From contig NC_134110.1 in the NCBI RefSeq assembly GCF_040939455.1, positions 102,267,001 through 102,331,000 of the forward strand: a stretch of 64,000 bases of DNA, given 5' to 3'. This document shows, piece by piece, positions 1 through 9,919 of this stretch. This DNA comes from Microcebus murinus (lineage: Eukaryota > Chordata > Mammalia > Primates > Cheirogaleidae). The notes beneath the pieces are model-generated. The model had not been told where the DNA came from. It saw only the letters and a program-made list of their open reading frames with translations, and did no database searches. The position numbers were made by a program, and so were the translations under genes. Position 1 is the stretch's first letter. Each line of letters opens with the position of its first letter.

Positions 1-200
1 TTTGGACATTTTCCATGAGTATCTACATGCATATACCTCATTGTTTTTAATATCTGCTTAGTCTTCCATTGAATAAATGTATTATAATTTATTTAACTGA
101 TTGCCTATAGATGGACATTTGGGTTGTTTACAGTTTGGGGTGTAGAGTTGCTTCCTTAAACAGAAATCACAAACCTTTGTGTGATTTGTGATCATAATTA
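1..200 (-). repeat. Old L1 3'-region fragment
   Basis: The stretch around 100-140 (second-strand reading of 'wall-counting' L1 sequence: a 'gatggacatttgggttgttt' string) is typical of antisense L1 3' ends. It is AT-rich, diverged and has no open frame. The boundary is approximate. Confidence 0.4.
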
Positions 201-317
201 TTGACATCAATCATTGCGTGGAGTATGTAGATTTTTCTCAGAATCTATTTAGGTTTTTTTAGGGCTTTGTGCACATGGAATATATTTCAACTGATAGGCT
301 TTTTAAATTAATATATA

Positions 318-325
318 AATATATG

Positions 326-348
<23 letters not shown>
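318..348. repeat. (TA)n microsatellite
   Basis: Alternating TA dinucleotides, slightly interrupted near the start, followed by a T run. Confidence 0.8.
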
Positions 349-356
<8 letters not shown>

Positions 357-504
357 CATGGCTCATAAATAAGTTGAACCTTTACAGGGCCAATCACAGC
401 TGGGTCTCCCAGTCAGAGAAAACACCTGTCTAATAGCCAAACAATTTAACCCTTGAGAGTAGCCTCTCAAACACATAAATAAAAATGAACAAACAAATAG
501 AAAG

Positions 505-597
505 GAAGATTACTTGAGGCCAGGAGTTAGAGGCTGCAGTGAGTGATGGTGACTGTGAATAGCCACTGTTCTCCAGACCCAATTTCTCAAAAAAAAC
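505..597 (+). repeat. Alu/FLAM-like monomer fragment
   Basis: Contains the 'cttgaggccaggagtt', 'gaggctgcagtgag' and terminal 'ccagacccaatttctc' plus A-rich tail order of an old Alu-related monomer. It is diverged and 5'-truncated. Confidence 0.5.
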
Positions 598-1767
598 TAA
601 TGTAAAGGAAAGGGTACAGGGAGACCTCTCAGCACAATCTTTGCAACTTCCTATGAATCTAAAATTATATCAAAATAAAAGGGTTTTCAAAATGGTAAAT
701 GAGAAATACATTCACAACTCCAGGAAAACTTGTTTAAGTCTTGTCTTCCTCACCTGTTCTCAGAACACCATATGCTCTTTTCAAATGTAGCTTTGTTAGT
801 GTGTCTCTCCATTTCCTTTGTTCTCATCTGCTCTTCTTTCTTCACTTACAATCCCTCTTCTACACAACAAAAGCCCAGGAAACATACACACCCTGAAAAG
901 CAGAGACCTGAATATTCATATTAAATTTTTTTCTTATTATATATGGTTTATATTTTTACATAAGGATGCCACTTCTTGCTGTCTCACATCCACAAATGGC
1001 ATTTGTAACAGCTCAAATATGCTACTTGTAATCTGATGGGTGGGAATTCGGTTGCTTGTTACAGTTGTCAAGACTATTATGCAATGAAATACTGCGTATG
1101 ACTGCATAGACTACAATGAAATACCTAAGGATTTCCGGATGTGGGTATAGTGCATGAAGTTAAGTGCATGGGTTTTATGACATCTTGATGTGTTTTTAGC
1201 ACAGTGCTTGGTGCATCAGATTTTGAATAAATGGGAAGTCATTTGCCTGCTTTTCTCTGATTCAGCTGGTAAAGTTTTATTTATTCTCTCCCTGTGTCTC
1301 TCTGTCTCACCACCTCTCTCACACACACTCACACACATTGCACACCTACAACAAGCCAGGTGCTGAGTCAGCACTGGGGACACAGTGTGACCAAGAAGGT
1401 CATGACCCCTGACCCTGTGGAGTTTCCACTGCAGCAGGGAAACAGTAAGTGCCCAGATAAAGAAAGGAGTATAGCTGCCAGAAGGCCTCACATGATAAAC
1501 TGAGCTTAGTCTAACTCTAATCCTGCCACAGCCTGCCGGTCTCCTCCTTGCTTATGTGCAGTAGCGTAGCGGACCACACTTCCTGAAGTGTGGAGGAAGA
1601 ACTTGTTCTGTGTCTCAGGATATAGGGCCTGAATCTAATACCTGTCCCCATGAATAGAAATATACAAACCATAGGAGCTGAAATAAGAGGAGTAGAAAGT
1701 AAAAAGGACAACTAAAGCTCAGAGTTTATGAAATAGTGCAAATGGTCAATGGACAGGAAGCTGCAAT

Positions 1768-1935
1768 TAAATCTGAGTTTGTATCTTGGCTCTGCTATGA
1801 AGTACTTACCTTTGGATGAGGTACTTACTCATCCTCTCCAAGTCTTTGCTTTCTGATCTGCACAATGGGGATGATCACAGTACAAGGCCTATACTGTAGA
1901 TATTGAGATGAAATGTGACACTATGTGTGAAGTGG
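1768..1935 (+). repeat. MIR SINE fragment
   Basis: Shows the MIR order: 'tcttggctctgc', then a cytosine/thymine-rich core ending in a 'ctgatctgcacaatggggatgat' type motif, then 'ttgagatgaaatgtg'. Diverged, as expected for this ancient tRNA-derived family. Confidence 0.6.
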
Positions 1936-2634
1936 AAACTTACTGCTTGGCACAGTCCATGTTCAAAATTGTTTGCTGCATTATTAAGTAGCAAATCCAG
2001 GATTCAACCCAAGATTTTTCTGAATCGATGCTCAGCATTGCACCTTTACTGCCCAGTACTGTAACTGAGAGGATGGCCTGAAAAAGAGGGGGAAAAAACT
2101 GTGTTTTCTTCTCTCGGTAAAATTGGCTTCCCTGACTGTCACCGCAGCTGGGCGGGCCAGGGGAGCGTTTTCTTTGTTGTCTGCATTGCAGGAGACAGGG
2201 AGGAGGGTGGGGAGGCAGTGGGGAGATCCCCAGCTGCTCCTGCCTGGCTCCAGACCGGTGAGGGGGGATGGGGGTGGGGGGGTGGGGGGAGTTCCCGATA
2301 GATTCTGGATATAAAAGGATCAGAACCATCAACAGAATTGACAACAACACCCTGAACCTGAGAACCCTCTCCATTTAAAGCTTTGTATTTTTCCTTACGA
2401 GGAAGGAAACATTGGATTTGGGGACGATAGTTGGCATTTTTCCTCCTTTGCCGACAAAGTAATAAATAATCTTTTTCTTTCAACTACTTGTCCTCGTTCA
2501 CCTGGTGGCTGACCTTTTAGTAACAGTACCTCACAAGAAGTGTAAGGGAGCCAAAGGGCACCTGACTGCAGCCTTAGGTAGGGGTGAGTGTACCACTAGA
2601 CAGATGTGAATCAGTCATTCAACTGATATTTATT
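1936..2634. other. Unrecognised sequence with a G-rich tract
   Basis: No gene is supported. Overlapping open frames on both strands at 1940-2483 arise from the GC-rich patch at 2140-2300 and encode low-complexity proline- or glycine-rich strings without domains. A dense G tract lies at 2262-2289. Confidence 0.5.
2262..2289 (+). other. Potential G-quadruplex tract
   Basis: Four runs of 5-7 guanines separated by one or two bases within 28 bases. This satisfies the usual G-quadruplex pattern. No function is shown. Confidence 0.55.
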
Positions 2635-2790
2635 TCATGCTTTTCATTCATTCATTCATTCATATAAATTTAGCATGTACTTTGTGCAAAGCTCTTTTTA
2701 GGTGCTAGAGATACAGAGATAAATAACACAAGCAAAGTCTCTGCCCTCAGAGGAATACAGCTAATCAAAAGGAGAACAAATACAATGTCT
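2635..2790 (+). repeat. (ATTC)n plus ancient interspersed repeat
   Basis: A short ATTC array (about 2644-2664) opens a diverged repeat reading roughly 'actttgtgcaaagctc..aggtgctagagatacagag..tctctgccctcagaggaatac', the familiar old L2/MIR-like core. Family not assigned. Confidence 0.45.
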
Positions 2791-4090
2791 GATTTCTGAT
2801 AAAGAAATCACCATTTCTACTGTCAAAAACGATCTGGGCAATGCACTGTGTTTGGTGCCAAGATCTTCACAAGCTCGGCTCATTCACCCGCATGGTAGCA
2901 CTATGCGGTGGGCACTGTTGCTCCATGGATATGTGACATAATGTTGTGAAGCTCTAGCTCCAAGCCATGGCATCCCTGCTATGTTATGCCCCACCACAAG
3001 GAGAAATTTATGTGCTCAAGTTAAAAGCAGGCTTGAGGACCTAGAATAAAAGAAGGGTAAGTAGTTCCTTTGATTTTGTAGTAAGTCTCACTCAATCTTG
3101 ACCTTCTGAAGCTTAATCCAGGAAGCCCAATGTGTTCATCAGACTGACTGGGCCCAACCAACCTCAGAAGCAATCCTGGCTCCTTTTACCTCTCCAATCA
3201 GAGAGAAATATCTTCAAAGGGACATATTGAAAGAAACCAAAAGTGAGCCATAGAGGGAGGTGGTCTTGGCTTCTCAGGAAAGACTCAGGTAATTCACTAA
3301 CTGGGGTGCCACTTTCACTTTCTTAACTATTCCTAGCTCCCAGGAGAAAGGCTAAGGTTCGCAAGAGCTGGAGCACAGAATGAGTAGAGTATACCTCTCT
3401 GTATGGTCATGGACCTGGAGATGTTCTTGAACTTGGTCACTTGCTGAAGTACTATCTTTCTCTGCAGATAATGGTATGAAAAGAAGAGTTTTCCCCGTAG
3501 ACTAACAGAACAAAAAGTTGTGAAGAACCATGAAGTGGTTTAGTACCTTGACCTGTTGACTTGCTCCATCTGTCTTGAAGAAGGAAGTCAGTTCTGTTGT
3601 CTTCTTTCTGATATATTAAGAAAATGCTGAAAACATTTCTGGAAATACCTGGTGAAAGTATAGTCAGGGTGTGTGGCAGAGCACTTACTGTCATGCCAGG
3701 GTCTTCACATCCATTATCTCATTTAACCCTCACGACAGCACTGTGAGAAAGCAGGAGTCCTGAGGGCTACAGCAACCTGCAAAATCCAAATTGTGAAAGT
3801 TACAGATCTAAGATTCAATCTCGAGGCTCTTGGACTCCTTGGCTCACACACATGCCCTTGTATTTCAGACTTAGCTCTCAGACTCCAGAGCTCCTTGTTG
3901 CAAGAAGAGGAGAAGGCCAAAAAGGAGGCTCTCAGCCCGCTGCCCTCTTCAGTCATGGCTGTGCTGCCTTATTCAGGCGGGGGTGCACTATGACGTTTGT
4001 TTAAAGGAAGGGCTCCAAAGCTAAAACAAAGCAAAACAAAAACAACCTCAGCATACCAGTTGTCTTGCATACAACATGCCATCAGATATT
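2791..4090. other. Intergenic stretch, no gene seen
   Basis: Unique-looking sequence. A diverged MIR/L2-like piece may lie around 3690-3830 ('cattatctcatttaaccctcacgacagcactgtgag'). Short frames at 3452-3993 have no recognisable domain. Confidence 0.45.
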
Positions 4091-6950
4091 TTCAATGATT
4101 TATTTATTAATTTTATTGCATTTACTTTTTATTCATTTTTCTTGAGATAAAAAAATTCACACACCTTAAAATTTGCCCCTTTACACAGTACAATTCAATA
4201 ACTTCTAGTATATTCAAAGGTTGTGCAACCATACCACTATCTAATTCCAAAACATTTTCATTATTTCAAAAAGAAATTAGCATTCCTGGGATTTCAGTGC
4301 TGGAAAAAGAAAAAAAAAAAAAAAAAAAAAAAAAGAAATTAGCAGTTATTCTCCACCCTTAGTCCCTGCCAACCATTAATGTATTTTCTGTCTCTGTAGC
4401 TTTGTCTCTTCTGAACATTTCATATAAATGGAATCATACACCATATAGTTTTTGTGTCTGGCTTCTTCTGTTTAGCATAATATTTTCAAGGCTCATTGAT
4501 GTTGTAGCATGTATCAGCACTTCATTTCCTCTTATGGTTGAATAATATTTCATTATATGGATATACCACATTTGCTTATCTATTTTCAGTTGATCATTAA
4601 GAGTGCTGCTATGAACATTCATATACAAGTTTTTATGTAAAAATATGTTTTAAATTTTCTGGGCATATAGCTAAGAGCATATTTACTGGATCATATGGTA
4701 ACTCTATATTTAACCTTTTCAGTAACTGCCAAACTGGTTTCAAAGTAAAAATTTTGCATCCACACTAGCAATGTGTAAGGGTTCAAAGTTCTCCATACCC
4801 TTGTCAACACTTACTATTGTCTTTTTTGGTTATAACCACCCGAGTGGGTGTGATGTATTATTTCATTATGATTTATGTTTCCCTCATGACTAATTATTTT
4901 GAATATCTTTTCATGTGCTTTTTGACCCTTTATAAATCTTTTCTGAAGAAATCTCTATAAATTCTTTCCTTATTTTTGCATCTAAGTTTTTGTCTTTTTA
5001 TTGTTGAGTTTCCAGGGTTCTTTCTATATTCTGAGTATTAGACCATTATCAGATATGATTTTCAAATATTTTCTCTAATTCTGTGGACTGTCATTTCCTT
5101 TTCTTCATAATGTCCTTGGATACATGAAAGTTTTAACATTGATGAATACAATTCATATGTTTTTTCCTTGGCTGCTAACTCTTTTAAGGATTTTCTAGTT
5201 TCAGCTCTTATATTTAGGTCTTTGATTCATTTTATGTTAATTATTTGTATATGGTGTGAGGTAGTGGTCCAAATTTATTCTTTGCATGTGGATATCCAGT
5301 TGTCCCAATACCATTTGTAGAAAAGACTGTTCTTTCCCATTGAAATCTCTTGATACTTTTGTTGAAAATCAATTGATCATAAATGTATATGTTTGTTTCT
5401 GGACTTTCAATCCCATTTGGTTGATCTAAATGTCTATCCTTATGTCAATACCACAAAGTCTTGATTACTATAGGCTTGTAGCAAGTTTTGAAATCAGGAA
5501 GTATAAATCCTTTCACTGTGTTTTTTTTTCAAGATTGTTTTGAATATTCTGGATATCTTACATTTCCATATAAATTTTAGGAACAGCTTATCAATTTATA
5601 CAAAATTGGAAGCTGGCACTTTGATAAGGATTGTAATCAATCTCTAGGTCAATTTGGAGAGAATTACCATGTTAACAATATTAAGTCTTCCAATCCATGA
5701 ACATGGATGTCTTTTCATTTATTTAGGTCTTCTGTACTTTCTTTCAATGATATTTTGTAGTTTTCAGTATAGAAGTCTTGCACTTTTTTGTTTAATTTAT
5801 TCATAAGTAGTTTATTCTTACTGGCGCTATTGTATGTGACATTGTTTTCTCAACGTCACTTACAAATTGTTCATTGCTCATGTCTAGAAATAAACTGATT
5901 TTTGGATTTTAATCTTGCATCCTGCAACTTTGCTGAACTTGTTTATTAGCTTGAAGAGCTTTTTTGTGGATTCTTTAGAATTTTCAATCTACCAGATCAT
6001 ATATTCTGAAAATAGAGGTAATTTTTCTTTCCTTTTATTTCTTTTTCTTGCCCAACTGCCCTGGATATAACCTCCAGTATGATGCTGAATAGAAGTGGAA
6101 AAAGCAGACATCCTCGTCTTGCTCCTGATATTAGGGGGAAATTTTTCAGTCTTTTACCATTAACTGTATTAGTTGTGGGTATTTCAGAGATGTCCTTTAT
6201 CATGTTGAAGTATTGCCCTTCTTTTGCTAGTGTATTGAGTGTTTTTATTAATATTATGGAAAAGTATTAAATAAATATTCAATATTCATTCAATTCATTC
6301 ATTCATCATGCATGCATTCACTCAATATTGGATGAATTTACAAAGAATATATATTTTTTAATGTTTAATAGAATTCACCAGTGAAGCCATCTGGTTCTGG
6401 GATTGTCTATTCAGGATTTTTAAAAAAATTTTCTATTTCAGTCTTTTTTCTTGTTATAGGCCTATTCGGACTTTTTATTTCTTCTTGAGTCATTTTTAAC
6501 AATTTATGTCTTTCTGAAATGTATTCAATGCATCTAGGTTATCTGATTGTTTTGTGTATAATTGTTCCTACCATTCACTTATAATCCTTTTTATTTCTGT
6601 TGGGTCAGCAGTAATAGCTCCTTAAATTCTTAATTTTAACAACTTGAGTCTTCTTTCCCAGCACCTCCTTTTGTCAGTTTAACTAAAGTTTGTCTATTTT
6701 GTTGATTTTTTTCAAGTAACCAACTTTTCGTTTCATCAATTATTTCTATTGTTTTTTCTATTCTCTAATTCATTTATTTCTGCTCTGGTTTTCATTCTTT
6801 TCTTCCTGCTGCTTGATTTGAGTTTATCTTGCTCTTTTAAATTTCCCCAATTGTCTCTGTTTAGAGCCGGAATTTCAAATCAGGACCCAGTCGAGGTACA
6901 TGCCTTGCCTTGGATTATTAATTTTCTTTAGTCTCTTTTAACATTTCCTC
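4091..6950 (-). repeat. Old L1 (antisense), ORF2 and 3' region remnants
   Basis: Read on the minus strand, this is a decayed LINE-1. Around 5997-6203 the reverse frame still shows a reverse-transcriptase block (GCLLFPLLFSIILEVI), and the 4400-4900 part matches the ORF2 carboxyl end and 3' region seen in many antisense L1 copies. Stops and indels are frequent, so it is inactive. It is split by a small retroinsertion at 4268-4344 and contains ATTC-type simple repeats near 6280-6310. Confidence 0.7.
4268..4344 (+). mobile_element. Micro-retroinsertion: ~20-bp body plus poly(A)
   Basis: A perfect 15-bp direct repeat 'aaaaagaaattagca' at 4268-4282 and 4330-4344 flanks a body of about 20 bases ending '..tttcagtgctgg' and an A-rich tail to 4329. 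The old L1 sequence continues across the second copy. Target duplication plus oligo(A) is the signature of L1-machinery insertion of an extremely 5'-truncated RNA. The source RNA cannot be identified from 20 bases. Confidence 0.65.
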
Positions 6951-7258
6951 CAACTCTTTAGGGTATATATCTGCTACATTGTCCTTTTTAGAGAGTTCAG
7001 GAAGACAGTTGTCTTATGGAATTGTCCACTTTCTAGATTTGTGTTACTGTTTCCTCATTCTTTTTCTTCTTTCTATGTCCCAGTTTTTCTCTGCTAACCA
7101 GATATTAGTCAAATGTTTTATTAAGTTACCGTTAAACATCTTGGGCAAGAGCGTGCCATATCTGGTGCCATCTATGTTACAGTGCATGGTACCAAATGGC
7201 ACATAGCGCCAGGTTGTCTTGTCATTAAAGTGGATTATTTGGCAATCCAACTAGACCT
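6951..7258. repeat. Ancient interspersed repeat, 5' side of provirus
   Basis: Sequence such as 'ttttagagagttcaggaagacagttgtcttatggaattgtcc' resembles a common, very old mammalian repeat. It appears to resume at 14762 after the provirus. I do not assign a family. Confidence 0.4.
7255..7258 (+). repeat. Target-site duplication, left copy (ACCT)
   Basis: Four bases directly before the 5' LTR. They are identical to 14758-14761 directly after the 3' LTR. Four-base duplications are characteristic of gammaretroviral integrases. Confidence 0.9.
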
Positions 7259-7535
7259 TGTGGGGGCGCCTCGATGGCCCTTCGGCAGCCTCTCAGTGGC
7301 ACAACAAGAAAGGAATTTCCCCCCCCTTCGTGTGAAGTAGGGTGAGGCAATTAGCGAACAGCACACATCTGTTTATACTCTTACCTCCAGTTATCTCTTG
7401 GGCTGTGAAGGAAGGCAAAAGGGAGGTGGGATGCGCAGGGATCGCGCAGAATTCAAAGAAAATTAATCACTTCAAAGGTCAGCTCATGGCCAGCGCGTAA
7501 TTAGTTTGTGCCTTGCTAGGGCCCTTTGGGGGGGG

Positions 7536-7543
7536 GATAAAAG
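7536..7543 (+). promoter_or_regulatory. LTR TATA-like box
   Basis: GATAAAAG directly after a nine-G run, about 90 bases before the LTR poly(A) signal, the expected U3 promoter position. The 3' LTR carries the same motif near 14581. Confidence 0.75.
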
Positions 7544-7630
7544 GCACCCCGCAATTCAGGTCGGGGTCCTTGCCCAAGGAGAGCGACCACTGCGTTGGGG
7601 CTCGAGGGCTCGGACCCTGGCTAGCCAGAA

Positions 7631-7636
7631 AATAAA
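7631..7636 (+). terminator. LTR polyadenylation signal (AATAAA)
   Basis: AATAAA within R. The functional copy for a proviral transcript would be the identical one at 14676-14681 in the 3' LTR. Confidence 0.8.
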
Positions 7637-7714
7637 CCTCCTCTTGTGTGATTGCATCCTCGATGTCTCTGCTTTTCTGTCCGGTGGGGCTGTGGAAGGT
7701 CGGTCCCTAACATT

Positions 7715-7732
7715 TGGGGGCTCGTCCGGGAT
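7715..7732 (+). other. Primer binding site, tRNA-Pro type
   Basis: TGGGGGCTCGTCCGGGAT, two bases after the LTR end, is the 18-base complement of the proline tRNA 3' end used by many gammaretroviruses. It is perfectly preserved. Confidence 0.95.
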
Positions 7733-8324
7733 TCGCCTTCCCCACAGACTCCCGGATAGAACTCAGGGCTGAGGGAGGAGTGTGAAAATCCATCCAGGAC
7801 TAGCCGGGTGTGGTGTTGGGCAAGGGACGCGGAATCCCCTTGCAGGACCCCGGATCAGGACGCCGGCACAGGACCTAGGCGGACGCGCTGGTGGGTCGCC
7901 GGTCGGAGCCAGGCGGAGACGTCCTCTGGCCCCGTTGGGACTCCGGAGCTGACCTTGTAGCCTAGGGCTCGGTCAGGAGGAGCTGGAGCTGACCTTGTAG
8001 CCAAGGGCTCGGTCATGTCCTCTGGCTCCGTTGGGACTCCGGAGCTGACCTTGTAGCCAAGGGCTCGGTCAGGAGGAGACCGGGGAGCAGGTCCGGACCA
8101 GGTTAGGTTTATTGTTAATTCGTTTTCCGTATGTTATCTGTCGTCTGTCTCGTTTGTCGCCGGCTTTTGTGTTCTGTCTGAATGAATGGGTTTTGTGAGT
8201 GAGGTTGTTGATTCCACAGGCCCACGCTAAGACCCGTGAGGAGACATCGGAGTGCCGAGGACTGCAATTAACTAGATCAAAACCGGAGCCGGTACTTCCT
8301 TATAGTTGCTTGTCTTACGCCACC
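7733..8324 (+). other. Retroviral leader (presumed packaging region)
   Basis: GC-rich untranslated leader between the primer site and the gag ATG, where gammaretroviruses hold the splice donor and RNA packaging signal. Candidate donors ('caggtccgg' near 8088, 'caggttagg' near 8100) cannot be decided by eye. The last 42 codons before the ATG (from 8199) are open in the gag frame but have no ATG. Confidence 0.7.
7921..8080 (+). repeat. Leader direct repeats
   Basis: A motif reading 'gagctgaccttgtagcc' followed by 't/aagggctcggtca' occurs three times (about 7947, 7987 and 8041). A longer block starting 'gtcctctggc' and running into it occurs twice (about 7920 and 8017). The pattern indicates a local tandem duplication within the leader. 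Confidence 0.8.
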
Positions 8325-8735
8325 ATGGGACAAGCCATGACAACGCCCCTTTCCCTTGTAATGGGCCACTTTAGAGATGTAAAGGACAGGGCCCATAATC
8401 TGTCCTTAGAGATTAAGAAGGGTAAATTGGTCACCTTATGCGAAGCCGAATGGCCCGTGTTCAATGTCGGGTGGCCTAAGGAAGGGTCCTTTGACAGGAC
8501 CGTGGTTGAGAAGGTAAAAGAGAAAATCTTTGGGCATCCTGGGCACCCCGATCAGATCCCATATATCGTAGTCTGGCAGGACCTGGTCAGAGACCCCCCG
8601 CCTTGGATGCGAGCTTTCGTGCCCCCCTTAGGGGACGTACAGAGATCCTCACAGTACAAGAGGCTGGGAAGAAGGGGAAGCCAGGTTCGTCACCCGCCAA
8701 GGTTCTCCCAGACTCCAACCTCTACCCTGACCTGA
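8325..8735 (+). pseudogene. gag: gag, matrix portion (frame-broken)
   Basis: Starts at an ATG in a good context (gccaccATGG) with MGQ, giving the N-terminal glycine used for myristoylation of retroviral matrix. About the first 95 codons read as a gammaretroviral matrix domain, with a 'WPVFNVGWP' block and a proline-rich end (DPPPWMRAFVPP). After about 8620 the frame yields a non-homologous tail and stops at TGA 8733-8735, while the rest of gag continues in another frame. In the family one uninterrupted polyprotein would be expected, so an indel between about 8610 and 8650, near a C6 run at 8622-8627, broke it. An assembly error in the homopolymer is possible. Confidence 0.88.
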
Positions 8736-9919
8736 CCGGGCTTGAATGGAATGCCCCTCCCCCTTATAATCCCAGAGCGGCACTCACGGCCCCAGCAGCC
8801 CCCGAGGTGCCTGCGCCCCAGCGGGATGCCACTGGAGGGGAGGGAGGACCGGCCTATGGCACTAGGCAACGCACAGGTCGGACTCCAGACCCGGAGCCCG
8901 TGAAGGCATTTCCCCTACGGGCAGTAGGGCCCCGGGGAGACGATGGGACGCAGACTTATCAATATTGGCCTTTCTCCACCAGTGACCTGTACAACTGGAA
9001 ATCTCAGAACTCAAACTTTTCTGATAACCCCAGGGACCTTATTAACCTTTTAGACTCTGTTCTTTTTACACACCAGCCTACCTGGGATGACTGCCAGCAG
9101 CTGCTCCAGGTGCTTTTCACCACAGAGGAAAGGGAAAGGATTCAGGGGGAAGCAAGGAAACTGGTTCCGGGAGAAGACGGCAGGCCTACTACAAACCCGA
9201 GAACCATTGATCGAACCTTCCCCCTCGAACGACCACTGTGGGACTACAATGAGGCTGAAGGTAGGGAGCGTCTCCGGGTCTACCGCCAGACTCTGATGGC
9301 CGGTCTCCGCATGGCGGCACGAAAGCCGACCAATTTGGCTAAGGTAGGAGATGTGCGTCAGGGGCCCCAAGAGAGCCCGGCAGCATATTTAGAAAGGATT
9401 ATGGAGGCTTTTCGACAGTACACCCCCATAGATCCCACATTAGAAGAGAATAAGGCTGCAGTTATGATGGCGTTCGTCAATCAGGCGGCCCCTGACATTA
9501 GACGTAAGGTACAGAAGATTGATAGATTAGGGGAGAAGACGTCGCAGGACCTTTTAGAGGTGGCAGAGAAGGTATACAATAATAGGGAGACACCGGAAGA
9601 AAGGGTGGAGAGGATGAGAAGGGAGGATAGGAAGTTCCAGGCCGGGGAGGCGCGGAAGGCAAATAGAGAAATGGCGAAAATTTTGCTAGCTGCAGCTGGT
9701 GGAGGGCGACAAGTGGGACCAGGAAACAAGGACAAACCTCTGCGAGAAAGGCTCGACAGGAACCAGTGTGCCAACTGCAAGGAGCATGGGCACTGGGCAC
9801 GGGAATGTCCCCGGAAGAAAGGGGGACGAGAGTTGGGAGGGTCCGAAAGGATCCTGATGGCGGGCCAGGCAGATGAGTGGGGGGACGGGGTTCGGCTCCC
9901 CTCCCCGAACCCAGGGTAA
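8603..9919 (+). pseudogene. gag: gag, p12-capsid-nucleocapsid portion
   Basis: Open frame with no genuine start of its own; credible gag sequence begins near 8645. It holds a PPPY late-budding motif (8756-8767), a capsid with a major homology region (QGPQESPAAYLERIMEAF, from 9359), an arginine/glutamate-rich charged stretch (9580-9680) and one nucleocapsid CCHC zinc knuckle (C-X2-C-X4-H-X4-C, 9767-9808). It forms the virion core and binds genomic RNA. The frame runs past the place where a readthrough stop is expected and ends at TAA 9917-9919, overlapping pol by about 40 bases in a different frame. Confidence 0.9.

Larger units (their letters stand above)
201..1767. other. Intergenic stretch, no gene seen
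   Basis: AT-rich sequence with a (TA)n tract near 318-348 and an Alu-monomer-like fragment near 505-597. Short open frames at 730-1036 and 1216-1503 lack recognisable domains. Part of 1350-1450 resembles an ancient L2/MIR-type repeat, but I cannot assign a family. Confidence 0.5.
7259..7712 (+). repeat. 5' LTR
   Basis: Begins TGTGGGGGCG and ends CCTAACA, with the canonical TG..CA ends. It is 454 bp and matches 14304-14757 everywhere except G7495 versus A14540. It contains a TATA-like box near 7537 and AATAAA at 7631, so U3 is about 300 bp and R starts roughly 25-30 bp past the TATA box. Confidence 0.97.
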
